A stretch of DNA of 8,813 nt from Moraxellaceae bacterium (GCA_030684415.1 JAUXNL010000426.1:1-8813); one strand, 5' to 3'. Positions 1 to 6,304 are shown, counted from the stretch's first letter. Program-made: numbers and translations. Notes: generated by a model from the sequence alone, not told the origin.

Positions 1-736
1 GGATCGGGTAGCCGGTGCGCCGCGCGTAAATTTCGCCCAGCTCCGCCAGTTCGGCGGGCGTTATTTTTTCGGCTTTCGGTAGCAGGTACTCGCGCAGTTC
101 AGGCTTTGTAGTGTGCAGCGAGAGCGCCAGCGCCGGCTTGACGCGCATCGTCGGCAAACGCTCGAACACGCGCGAATCACCCACCGTCGAGAACACCAGG
201 TTCTTGTGGCCGATACCGCCATCGGTGCCCAGCAGGTCGATGGCCTCCAGCACGTTGTCGAGATTGTGCGCGGGCTCGCCCATGCCCATGAACACCACTT
301 TCTTTACCGTGCGCTGGCGCCGTGCCAGCACCACCTGCGCGACGATTTCCAGACTCGATACCTGCCGCAACAGACCGCTCTTGCCGGTCATGCAGAAGCG
401 GCAGCCGACGGCACAGCCCACTTGGGTGGAGACGCAGACGCCATCACGTGGCAGCAAGACACTTTCCACCATTTGCCCGTCGGCCAAGTCCACAAGTAGT
501 CGTGCCGATCCATCTGCTCCCGGGTGCGCCGTGCGCAAGCGTGCCAGTGCATCGAGCGTTTCGCCGAGTTGTGGCAGGGCATGACGCACGGACAGCGGCA
601 GGAAATCTTCCGCCGGGTTGCGTTGAGTGCCGGTGTTGAGGGGCTTGCCGCGCAGCCATGCGCGCACGATGCGGTCGCGGTGGACGGGCAGTGCGCCGAA
701 GTCGGCGAGGAGTTGGTGAAGGTCAGTGATACGCAT
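1..736 (-). CDS. RlmN-like radical SAM protein (partial, 3' end missing)
   Basis: Starts at ATG 736 and stays open for 245 codons to the left edge, so the C-terminus is missing. The sequence shows a CX3CX2C cluster (Cys108, Cys112, Cys115) for the 4Fe-4S/SAM centre, an upstream Cys101 in the context VCVSTQVGC that matches the resolving cysteine of E. coli RlmN (Cys118), and the GMGEP motif at about 151-155. RlmN enzymes methylate A2503 of 23S rRNA and A37 of some tRNAs through a cysteine-bound methyl intermediate; the second catalytic cysteine would lie in the missing part. The segment after the cluster reads MTGKSGLLRQ, where ordinary RlmN has a GFxRNL-type sequence, so this looks like the divergent RlmN-like subfamily rather than the housekeeping enzyme. 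The N-terminus (residues 1-30) resembles the small N-terminal domain of that family. No strong Shine-Dalgarno precedes the ATG; I chose it because no better in-frame start lies nearby. It is separated from the alkB unit by a terminator, so it is probably transcribed independently. Confidence 0.85.
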   Translation of the reverse strand, partial: MRITDLHQLLADFGALPVHRDRIVRAWLRGKPLNTGTQRNPAEDFLPLSVRHALPQLGETLDALARLRTAHPGADGSARLLVDLADGQMVESVLLPRDGVCVSTQVGCAVGCRFCMTGKSGLLRQVSSLEIVAQVVLARRQRTVKKVVFMGMGEPAHNLDNVLEAIDLLGTDGGIGHKNLVFSTVGDSRVFERLPTMRVKPALALSLHTTKPELREYLLPKAEKITPAELAELGEIYARRTGYPI

Positions 737-936
737 GGGGCGCGGATGCTACCACCGGGCAGGTGCCGAGCCATCCCCCCCCGATGAGGGTGCAAGGGCA
801 TGTCACAAGAGGCTGGTAAGAAAGTCGACCGTGATGACGGCGCCAGTTGGCCACAAGACTCCGGACATTGACGACTATGCGCCGTCGGCGGTTCAACGCA
901 TTTGTGCTGTTGTTGCTCTGGGGCCGGGCGCGCAAG

Positions 937-962
937 AAAAAGCCCGCGCTAGGCGGGCTTTT
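937..962 (-). terminator. Rho-independent terminator after the alkB unit
   Basis: A perfect 10-bp stem (AAAAGCCCGC at 938-947, GCGGGCTTTT at 953-962) closes on a 5-nt loop. Read on the minus strand it lies 24 nt after the alkB stop codon and ends in a run of five T followed by CTT, the classic intrinsic terminator form. The A/T ends of the stem are symmetric, so it may also work in the plus direction, but no plus-strand gene runs into it. The rest of the 737-985 spacer shows only a run of eight C at 775-782 and no convincing promoter. Confidence 0.85.
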
Positions 963-985
963 CCGATGCTGCAGGTAGAGAAGGC

Positions 986-2266
986 TCAGGCCGCCGTTTC
1001 TGCCGGCGCCTTCGTTTCTTCTGTGCTGGGCGCGTCGGCCTTCAGCGCCTCGACGGTGGTGGCCGCGATATCAGCCGCCAGCTCGGCGTATTGCTTCATC
1101 AGGCTTTCGCGGTTTTCCGGGTCCATGTTGATCTTGTCGAGCGCACCCTTGTAATGACGGATGACGCGCTCATCCATGATCTTGTACCACCAGCTCGGGA
1201 TGTACGCCGGAATCAGCATCGACGCATAACCGCCCGGCAACTGTGGGGCGTTGTCGAAGTGGCGCAAGGCCTGGAAGCTGCGGGTCGGGTGGGCATGGTG
1301 GTCGCTGTGGCGCTGCAGTTGGTACAGCACAAGGTTGGTGACCACCTGGTTGCTGTTCCAGCTGTGCTCGGGCTGGGTGCGCTCGTACTTGCCGTTCTCG
1401 TCTTTCTGACGCAGCAGGCCGTAATGCTCGATGTAATTGATGACTTCGAGCAAGCTGGCGCCGTAAGCGGCCTGGCCAGCCAGGAAGGGGATGGAGCGGC
1501 GGCCACCGACCACGGCAGCAGCACCGAGTACGGCGGCGCTCATGGCCCAGCCCTGCAGCAGCTCGTTGTCTTTGCTCCAGAAGCTCTTGCCCTTGCGTGC
1601 CAGACGTTCCTTTTCGATTTTCACCGACGACTTGAAACCACCGATCACGGTGCGTGGCAGGAATTTCCAGAACGATTCGCCCATACGGCTGGAGGCGGGA
1701 TCTTCCGGGGTAGCCACACGCTTGTGGTGGCCGTAGGGATGCTCGACGGCGAAGTGTGTATAGGCCGTGGGGGCCAGTGCCAGCATGGACATGATGCGGT
1801 CGGCGCGGCCGTGCTTGTGGCTGAGCTCGTGCCCGGTGTTGATGGCGATGCCGTTGATGGCGCCCACCGACAGTGTGAGGCCGATATAGTCCGAGAGCGG
1901 GATGTCGCGACGGCCAGCCACCCAAGCGCCAAGGAAAGTGGCGGCGTACTGGGCGGGAATGAACGCCTTCACGATCCACTCGTAATACTTGTCGTTTTCC
2001 AGACGGCTGATGGCGGCATCAGGCGGATTGGTGGTGTCATCGCCGATCATGCGGTCGAGTGCCGGAATGATGCCGTGCACGAGCAGCGGGCCGGTCCAGG
2101 CCAGCGCGCGCAGCTTTTTCGGGGCGATGGCGTAAGCCGTGAGCGCGCCAAAACCGATCAGGGGAATGGCGGGGCTGAGCATCCACAGATAACGCTTCGG
2201 ATCCTTCCAGTTGGCATTGGCTTCCATCGCCTGTTGCATCAGAGCATCGGGGGTCTTGGCATTCAT
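986..2266 (-). CDS. alkB: Alkane 1-monooxygenase AlkB, paralogue B (membrane di-iron hydroxylase)
   Basis: 426-residue integral membrane hydroxylase that inserts one oxygen atom into the terminal carbon of n-alkanes, using electrons from rubredoxin. All family histidine motifs are present: HELSH at 146-150, EHPYGHH at 175-181, NYIEHYG at 277-283 and LQRHSDHH at 317-324. Hydrophobic segments lie near residues 29-48, 55-72, 97-116, 125-145 and 238-275. Length fits the roughly 400-residue family; there is no fused rubredoxin. The residue aligned by eye with Trp55 of P. putida GPo1 AlkB is Val63, a small residue associated in the literature with longer alkane substrates. The frame is open up to a TTG at 2332 and an ATG at 2320, but I prefer ATG 2266 because it has a GTGGAG ribosome site 7 nt upstream, almost identical to that of the other alkB, and both then begin Met-Asn-Ala. 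It is the last gene of the cluster, 169 nt after the epoxide-hydrolase-like gene, and is followed by a terminator. Confidence 0.95.
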   Translation of the reverse strand: MNAKTPDALMQQAMEANANWKDPKRYLWMLSPAIPLIGFGALTAYAIAPKKLRALAWTGPLLVHGIIPALDRMIGDDTTNPPDAAISRLENDKYYEWIVKAFIPAQYAATFLGAWVAGRRDIPLSDYIGLTLSVGAINGIAINTGHELSHKHGRADRIMSMLALAPTAYTHFAVEHPYGHHKRVATPEDPASSRMGESFWKFLPRTVIGGFKSSVKIEKERLARKGKSFWSKDNELLQGWAMSAAVLGAAAVVGGRRSIPFLAGQAAYGASLLEVINYIEHYGLLRQKDENGKYERTQPEHSWNSNQVVTNLVLYQLQRHSDHHAHPTRSFQALRHFDNAPQLPGGYASMLIPAYIPSWWYKIMDERVIRHYKGALDKINMDPENRESLMKQYAELAADIAATTVEALKADAPSTEETKAPAETAA

Positions 2267-2280
2267 GGGCGGGCTCCACT
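2267..2280 (-). promoter_or_regulatory. Ribosome-binding site fixing the start of alkB B
   Basis: On the minus strand AGTGGAG is followed by a 7-nt spacer CCCGCCC and ATG. The same block, GGTGGAG-CCCGCC-ATGAATGCC, precedes the other alkB at 4751. The shared sequence argues for ATG 2266 over the upstream TTG 2332 and ATG 2320, which lack a comparable site. Confidence 0.7.
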
Positions 2281-2362
2281 TTTGCAGGTGCGGGGGTGCT
2301 TGTTCTGGTTGTGGAGCCATGTTGTCGGACAATCCCGGCGTGGGCCAGACGCCAGAAGCCGG

Positions 2363-2383
2363 GAAACCTATGCGAAACGCCGG
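2363..2383 (-). promoter_or_regulatory. Candidate operator upstream of alkB B (GTTTC repeat)
   Basis: The minus strand reads CCGGCGTTTC, then GCATAG, then GTTTC: two GTTTC half-sites 11 nt apart, starting 97 nt before the preferred ATG. The same CCGGCGTTTC plus second GTTTC occurs 96 nt before the other alkB. Conservation of sequence and position suggests a regulator binding site or a promoter element inherited in the duplication. The binding protein is unknown and no clear -10/-35 pair was found. Confidence 0.4.
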
Positions 2384-2435
2384 AGGCCCTTGGTGTTACC
2401 CGCTGCATCCACACCGCACCATTCCGGGCTCCGGC

Positions 2436-2951
2436 TCAGCGATCGTGTGCTACCTGCCGACGATCACGCAGGCTCGGCAGGGCAACAGCCGCCATGCCGC
2501 GCAGGGCGCCACGGCTGATATCCCACCAGTCGAAGTAGTCGCGCCAGAGCACGATACGCCCAGCTTGTACGCGGAAGGTGCCGCAGACCCAGAAGCGGAC
2601 TTCGAGCGGGCCGGCCTTGATCACGTCCGTACGTTCGGTCATCACGGTGTCGCCATGGCTGGCGATGCTGTGCATCTCGACTTCAAAGCCGGTGCCACGA
2701 CGCAGCACGCGCCGGAACAGGCCGGCGACCTTTGCCCCCCCATGCAAGGTGGGCAGGGAGACATTGGTGTAGCGCAGGTCCGGGGCCAGCAACTCGGCGA
2801 CGGTGTCGTGGTCCTGGGTTTCGAGTGCTCGCAGGAAGTGGAGTACCACGGCTTCGGCATCGCCAGTGCTGGCGGTACGGGATTCTGGATTGGTGGTGGA
2901 TGTGATGCTGGTCGGGCCCGTGTTGGTGCGGCGGGAGCGGGTAGAGGTCAT
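2436..2951 (-). CDS. Limonene-1,2-epoxide hydrolase family protein
   Basis: 171-residue protein of the LEH fold (SnoaL/NTF2-like cone), the cofactor-free family that opens epoxides to diols by activating water. The hydrolase domain covers about residues 31-150. By comparison with the Rhodococcus limonene epoxide hydrolase, the water-binding Tyr61 and Asn63 (in YTN), Arg107 and Asp109 (in ERTDV), and Asp138 (in WRDYFD) all match the catalytic set Tyr53, Asn55, Arg99, Asp101, Asp132, with identical 46-residue spacing from Tyr to Arg. The first 30 residues are Ser/Thr/Arg-rich and probably disordered. No signal peptide or membrane segment is seen, so it should be cytoplasmic. Start chosen at ATG 2951, with AAAGG 8 nt upstream and a length close to LEH; ATG 3017, with AAGGG 5 nt upstream, is a credible alternative giving 193 residues. 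It sits between two alkB genes on the same strand. Activity on limonene itself is not implied; an aliphatic or alkenyl epoxide is as likely. Confidence 0.82.
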   Translation of the reverse strand: MTSTRSRRTNTGPTSITSTTNPESRTASTGDAEAVVLHFLRALETQDHDTVAELLAPDLRYTNVSLPTLHGGAKVAGLFRRVLRRGTGFEVEMHSIASHGDTVMTERTDVIKAGPLEVRFWVCGTFRVQAGRIVLWRDYFDWWDISRGALRGMAAVALPSLRDRRQVAHDR

Positions 2952-3040
2952 GAGCTTTGCCTTTGCGGATGTGCGAGAACGAGGCTCGATCATCGCGCAA
3001 GTGGCGGCGGTTTGCATGCCGGCCCTTTTGATCGCTGGCA

Positions 3041-3062
3041 GCAGGGCGCATCTGCCCCCTGC
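3041..3062. repeat. Hairpin-forming inverted repeat in the alkB A - epoxide hydrolase gap
   Basis: GCAGGG at 3041-3046 pairs with CCCTGC at 3057-3062, and after one mismatch two more G-C pairs close a 4-nt loop. It lies within the 279-nt gap (2952-3230) between alkB A and the epoxide-hydrolase gene. No T-run follows on either strand, so it is not a normal intrinsic terminator; it may be an mRNA structure. The same gap also holds an 11-bp palindrome, GAACC-C-GGTTC, at 3107-3117. No gene was recognised in the gap. Confidence 0.3.
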
Positions 3063-3230
3063 CGTGAAAAGCCGCTCTGAGCCGCATCAAGAGCCGGATT
3101 GGCTGAGAACCCGGTTCGCCTTTCGTGGAGTCCGACACCGGGCCGCCGCCTTCGCCCCGCAAGAAGTGCTTTCAATGCGCGCGTGGGAGGGCGACGAATG
3201 CCCGGCGTCTGGTTCGGTGCAGAGCTTGCC

Positions 3231-4751
3231 TCAGGCGGCGCTGCTGACGGCCTCCGTTGTTCTGTCCGTGCTGGCGGCATCCGTGATGTCCTTGGCGATG
3301 CGCTCCGCCAGATCACGATACTGCGCCATCAATTCTTCACGGCGCTCCGGATCCCAGTTGATTTTGTCGAGGTCGCCTTTGTAGTGACGGATGACTTTCT
3401 CGTCCATGATTTTTGACCACCAGCCGGGCACATAGGCGGGCAGCAGCATGGAGGCGTAGCCACCCGGCAACTGTGGCGCTTCCGGAAAATCACGCAGGGC
3501 CTGGAAGGAGCGTGCCGGGTAGGCGTGGTGATCCGAGTGGCGCTGCAGTTGGTAGAGCACAAGATTGGTGACCACGTAATTGCTGTTCCAGCTGTGCTCG
3601 GGCTGGGTGCGCTCGTACTTGCCGTTTTCATCTTTCTGCCGCAGCAGGCCGTAGTGTTCGATGTAGTTCACTACTTCCAGCAGGCTGGCACCGTAAGCTC
3701 CCTGCGCGAGCAGGAAAGGAATGGCGCGCGGGCCGCTGACCAGCACATTGGCGGCCGTGAACGCGCCACAAATCGCCCAGCCCTGCAGTAGCTCGTTTTC
3801 CAGACACCAGAATTTCTTGCCCTTGCGCTCCAGCCGTTTGGTTTCGATATCGATGGCAGATTTGATGCCGCCGATCACGGTTCGCGGCAGGAATTTCCAG
3901 AACGATTCGCCCATGCGGCTGGAGGCAGGATCTTCCGGTGTGGACACACGTTTGTGGTGGCCGAAATTATGTTCGACCGCAAAGTGTGTGTAGTAAGTCG
4001 GCGCCAGCGCGAGCATGGCGCCGATGCGGTTATGGCGCTCGTGTTTATGGCCAAGTTCATGGCCGGTGACGATGGCAATGCCGTTCAGCGCCCCCACTGA
4101 CACCATGATACCCAGACGATCGGCCAGCGGTACGTTGTCGCGCGTGGCCAGATAGCAGCCGAGCATCGTCATCACGTATTGCGAAGGAATGAACGCTTTG
4201 GTGATGAGGTTGTAGTAACGATCGTTTTCCAGATCGCGAATGGCCTCGTCGGGCGGATTGCTGCGGTCTTCACCAATCAGTCGGTCGAGCGCAGGAATCA
4301 GTCCGTGCACGAGCGCGGGGCCGGTCCAGGCCAATGCGCGCAGCTTTTTTGGGGCAATCGCATACGCTGACAGTGCGGCGATTCCGATCACTGGCAGTGC
4401 CGGGCTGAGCAGCCACTGGTAACGCTTGGGGTCTTTCCATTTTGCTTTGCGCGACGCCGCAGAGGCGTGTTGTGTGGAGGCCGATGCGGTCGGTTTGGCA
4501 CCGCCCTGTGCGGACGCGGAAGCGGATGTCGTGGTGGTCAATGCAGGGGGAGCTTGGCGCACGGATGCTTTTTCTTTTGTCGGTGGCGCCACATTAGCGG
4601 AAGTCGGGCTGATGTCTGATGACATGGCAGAGGCGGAAGGTGACGGCTTACGTGTGCCGCTGTTGTCGGCGGATGTTCGGGCGCTGCGCTGTTTGCGGGG
4701 CTTGCGGGTTTCGTCTGCAGTCAGCAAATGGTTATCGGTGCGGGCATTCAT
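3231..4751 (-). CDS. alkB: Alkane 1-monooxygenase AlkB, paralogue A, with long N-terminal extension
   Basis: 506-residue membrane di-iron alkane hydroxylase. Residues from Trp105 to the end align without major gaps with paralogue B from its Trp20; around the NYIEHYG to LQRHSDHH region only about six of 67 residues differ by eye. Motifs: HELGH 231-235, EHNFGHH 260-266, NYIEHYG 362-368, LQRHSDHH 402-409. Divergence is greatest in the membrane helices (about 115-230 and 320-350), which line the substrate pocket, so substrate range may differ from paralogue B. The position matching GPo1 Trp55 is Val148. The first 104 residues are low in complexity, rich in Ser, Thr, Ala, Pro, Lys and Arg, with no hydrophobic stretch; paralogue B has only about 19 residues there. 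ATG 4751 is chosen because GGTGGAG lies 6 nt upstream; the frame opens slightly earlier at a GTG inside that site, which is unlikely to be used. It is the first gene of the alkB cluster. No rubredoxin gene accompanies it. Confidence 0.95.
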   Translation of the reverse strand: MNARTDNHLLTADETRKPRKQRSARTSADNSGTRKPSPSASAMSSDISPTSANVAPPTKEKASVRQAPPALTTTTSASASAQGGAKPTASASTQHASAASRKAKWKDPKRYQWLLSPALPVIGIAALSAYAIAPKKLRALAWTGPALVHGLIPALDRLIGEDRSNPPDEAIRDLENDRYYNLITKAFIPSQYVMTMLGCYLATRDNVPLADRLGIMVSVGALNGIAIVTGHELGHKHERHNRIGAMLALAPTYYTHFAVEHNFGHHKRVSTPEDPASSRMGESFWKFLPRTVIGGIKSAIDIETKRLERKGKKFWCLENELLQGWAICGAFTAANVLVSGPRAIPFLLAQGAYGASLLEVVNYIEHYGLLRQKDENGKYERTQPEHSWNSNYVVTNLVLYQLQRHSDHHAYPARSFQALRDFPEAPQLPGGYASMLLPAYVPGWWSKIMDEKVIRHYKGDLDKINWDPERREELMAQYRDLAERIAKDITDAASTDRTTEAVSSAA

Positions 4752-4764
4752 GGCGGGCTCCACC
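4752..4764 (-). promoter_or_regulatory. Ribosome-binding site fixing the start of alkB A
   Basis: GGTGGAG, then the 6-nt spacer CCCGCC, then ATG on the minus strand. It is nearly identical to the site before the second alkB. It shows that the long N-terminal extension of this AlkB is probably translated, since the next methionine before the conserved domain (Met43) has no conserved site. Confidence 0.7.
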
Positions 4765-4846
4765 TGTTGTCATGAGGGGGTTGTGCGGATGTCGTGGCCC
4801 AATCCTCACCGCGTATGGCGTAGGCAGACAGTGGTGCAACGCCAGC

Positions 4847-4866
4847 GAAACGGTGTGAAACGCCGG
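4847..4866 (-). promoter_or_regulatory. Candidate operator upstream of alkB A (GTTTC repeat)
   Basis: The minus strand reads CCGGCGTTTC, ACACC, GTTTC: two half-sites 10 nt apart (about one helical turn), 96 nt before the ATG. The first ten bases are identical to the element before the other alkB. Probably the binding site of a shared regulator, or part of a shared promoter. Just downstream is TTGCAC with CATACG 16 nt later, too weak a match to call a sigma-70 promoter. Confidence 0.4.
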
Positions 4867-4901
4867 CAGGCAGGCTGCAATTGACGCAGATCAGGATTTT
4901 G

Positions 4902-4916
4902 CGCGGTGCCACCGCG
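4902..4916. repeat. Perfect dyad CGCGGTG-C-CACCGCG
   Basis: Seven-base arms flank a single central base in the spacer between the C-S lyase gene and alkB A. The symmetry suits a dimeric repressor site as well as a hairpin. No T-run follows on the minus strand (CAAAATCC), so it is a poor terminator for the upstream lyase gene. Function is not known. Confidence 0.35.
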
Positions 4917-4930
4917 AAGCGATTTGCCCG

Positions 4931-4975
4931 CCGCTAGCAGGCCATGTGCTGTGCAGAGAATCTACCGCTAGCAGG
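4931..4975. repeat. Two direct copies of CCGCTAGCAGG
   Basis: Identical 11-bp copies at 4931-4941 and 4965-4975, start to start 34 bp, just after the stop codon of the C-S lyase gene. Each contains the palindrome GCTAGC. They may be operator half-sites or the remains of a small duplication; nothing else in the window repeats them. Confidence 0.4.
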
Positions 4976-4987
4976 AGAACGGCGCTG

Positions 4988-6145
4988 TCAGAGGGTGAGC
5001 ACCTGGCGCATACGCGCGAGCGCGTCGTCGAGGGTGGCGCGTGGGCAGCCGAAATTGAGGCGGACGAATCGTTCTCGGCCGAAGTCGCGGCCGGGCGAAA
5101 GCCCGATGCCACCTTGCTCGAAGGTGGCCACCGGGTCCGCCAGCGCGGTATCGCGACAGTCCAGCCAGGCAAGATAGGTCGCTTCCGGTCGAATCACACG
5201 CAGTCCACCGACGCCGTCGAGCTGCATGACAGCGTCGCGGTTGGCGCGCAGGTAATCGAGCAGCGCCGCGCGCCACTCGGTGCTGTCGCGATAGGCGGCA
5301 ATGGTGGCCGCCATCCCGAGAATGTTCACATGCGGCACGATGCCTGCCATGGCGCGGTAAAAGCGCCGGCGCAGTGCTTCTCCCGGAATGATGGCAAAGG
5401 CCACGCCCAAGCCCGGGATGTTGTAGGTCTTGGAAGGTGCCATGAGCGTGATGCTGTGCGCCGCCAGATCGGGTGCCTGCAGCGCGAAGGGGCGATGGCG
5501 CAGGCCAGGCTCGAGGATCAGGTCGCAGTGGATTTCGTCGCTGACCACGACGAGATCGTGCTGGCGCGCATGGTCGGCAATCGCATCAAGCTCGGCGGCT
5601 GACCATACGCGGCCACCCGGATTGTGTGGATGGCAGAGGAAAAGCCCGCGGGTGCGCGGGGTGTGAGCGGCGGTGAGCGCGGCCATGTCCCAGCCCCAGT
5701 GTCGGGCTTCGTCCAGCGGCACGGTGATGCATTCTCGGTCCATATGCCGTGATGCGGTGAACAGCGCGGGGTATACCGGCGTTGCCGTCACGATGGCGTC
5801 GCCAGTCTCGCCAATGCTGCGTGCGGCGATATTGAGCCCGGCGACGAGGCCAGGCAGCGGCACGATACATTCTGCTTCTACGGCCCAGCCATAATCCCTG
5901 TTCAGGGCGTCGATGAGTGTTTGTGTGAATTCCGCCGTGGTATGGCCATAGCCGAACACGCCGTGGGCGATGCGCGCGGCCAGCGCCGCTTGCACCGCAG
6001 GTGGCGCCGCAAAGTCCATGTCGGCCACCCACAATGGCAGGATTTCGCGGCCGTCGGCGGCACGTCGGTTCGCGTATTTCGCCCACTTGATGCTGTCGCT
6101 GCCGCGACGATCAACCAGCGTGTCAAAAACAGAAGAGGGGGTCAT
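4988..6145 (-). CDS. patB: PatB/MalY family pyridoxal-phosphate C-S lyase (cystathionine beta-lyase type)
   Basis: 385-residue fold-type I PLP enzyme, the usual length for the PatB/MalY family. Landmarks: N-terminal DRRGSDSIKW and LPLWVADMDF at 37-45; HNPGG at 174-178, whose Asn175 should contact the cofactor ring; SDEIHCD at 202-208, whose Asp203 should pair with the pyridine nitrogen; APSKTYNIPG at 236-245, whose Lys239 should carry PLP; and FVRLNFGCPR at 360-369, whose Arg362 should bind the substrate carboxylate. Family members cleave the C-S bond of cystathionine or related cysteine conjugates to a thiol, pyruvate and ammonia; some also act as regulators, as MalY does in E. coli. The ATG is supported by TAAGGAG 6 nt upstream. 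No signal peptide, so cytoplasmic. It lies 236 nt upstream of alkB A on the same strand; the gap holds repeats and the alkB element, so a shared operon is doubtful and no metabolic link to alkane oxidation is evident. The symbol is given at family level. Confidence 0.9.
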   Translation of the reverse strand: MTPSSVFDTLVDRRGSDSIKWAKYANRRAADGREILPLWVADMDFAAPPAVQAALAARIAHGVFGYGHTTAEFTQTLIDALNRDYGWAVEAECIVPLPGLVAGLNIAARSIGETGDAIVTATPVYPALFTASRHMDRECITVPLDEARHWGWDMAALTAAHTPRTRGLFLCHPHNPGGRVWSAAELDAIADHARQHDLVVVSDEIHCDLILEPGLRHRPFALQAPDLAAHSITLMAPSKTYNIPGLGVAFAIIPGEALRRRFYRAMAGIVPHVNILGMAATIAAYRDSTEWRAALLDYLRANRDAVMQLDGVGGLRVIRPEATYLAWLDCRDTALADPVATFEQGGIGLSPGRDFGRERFVRLNFGCPRATLDDALARMRQVLTL

Positions 6146-6151
6146 GCAGTG

Positions 6152-6158
6152 CTCCTTA
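6152..6158 (-). promoter_or_regulatory. Strong ribosome-binding site of the C-S lyase gene
   Basis: TAAGGAG on the minus strand, 6 nt before ATG 6145. It fixes the start and predicts efficient translation. Confidence 0.75.
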
Positions 6159-6269
6159 GGCCGCGCGCTGAAAAAACAGTCCGGCTACTGATGCCAGCCA
6201 ATCGCTAACCGCTGTCTGCAAAATGCTTTTGAGCCAGCAGCGAACCGGTCAGGGATGGCCGGGTCGTCA

Positions 6270-6293
6270 ATCAATCACGCCTGACTGATTGAT
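6270..6293. repeat. Dyad ATCAATCA / TGATTGAT
   Basis: Eight-base perfect arms (6270-6277 and 6286-6293) around an 8-nt centre. It is AT-rich against a GC-rich background and sits 125 bp upstream of the lyase ATG and 316 bp upstream of the kinase ATG. The form suits a dimeric regulator's operator; the regulator is unknown. Confidence 0.4.
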
Positions 6294-6304
6294 GCAGCGT
6301 GGAG

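Noticed and set aside
2318..2332. Upstream starts TTG 2332 and ATG 2320 for alkB B
   Set aside because: They lack a good ribosome site, and the conserved GTGGAG-CCCGCC-ATGAATGCC block before both alkB genes points to ATG 2266.
1091..2518. A 475-codon plus-strand open frame opposite alkB B
   Set aside because: It lies wholly antisense to a gene with unmistakable AlkB motifs and its translation has no family resemblance; long antisense frames are common in GC-rich coding DNA.
3041..3062. Hairpin after alkB A as a terminator
   Set aside because: No T-run follows on the minus strand and it lies 169 nt past the stop codon; kept only as an inverted repeat.
4763..4763. GTG 4763 as start of alkB A
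   Set aside because: The GTG lies inside the ribosome-binding sequence itself, which serves ATG 4751.
4820..4850. TTGCAC with CATACG 16 nt later as a promoter for alkB A
   Set aside because: Only three of six bases match each sigma-70 consensus hexamer; not distinguishable from chance.
4946..5602. A 218-codon plus-strand frame opposite the C-S lyase
   Set aside because: Shadow of the lyase gene; its composition mirrors the antisense of conserved PLP-enzyme codons.
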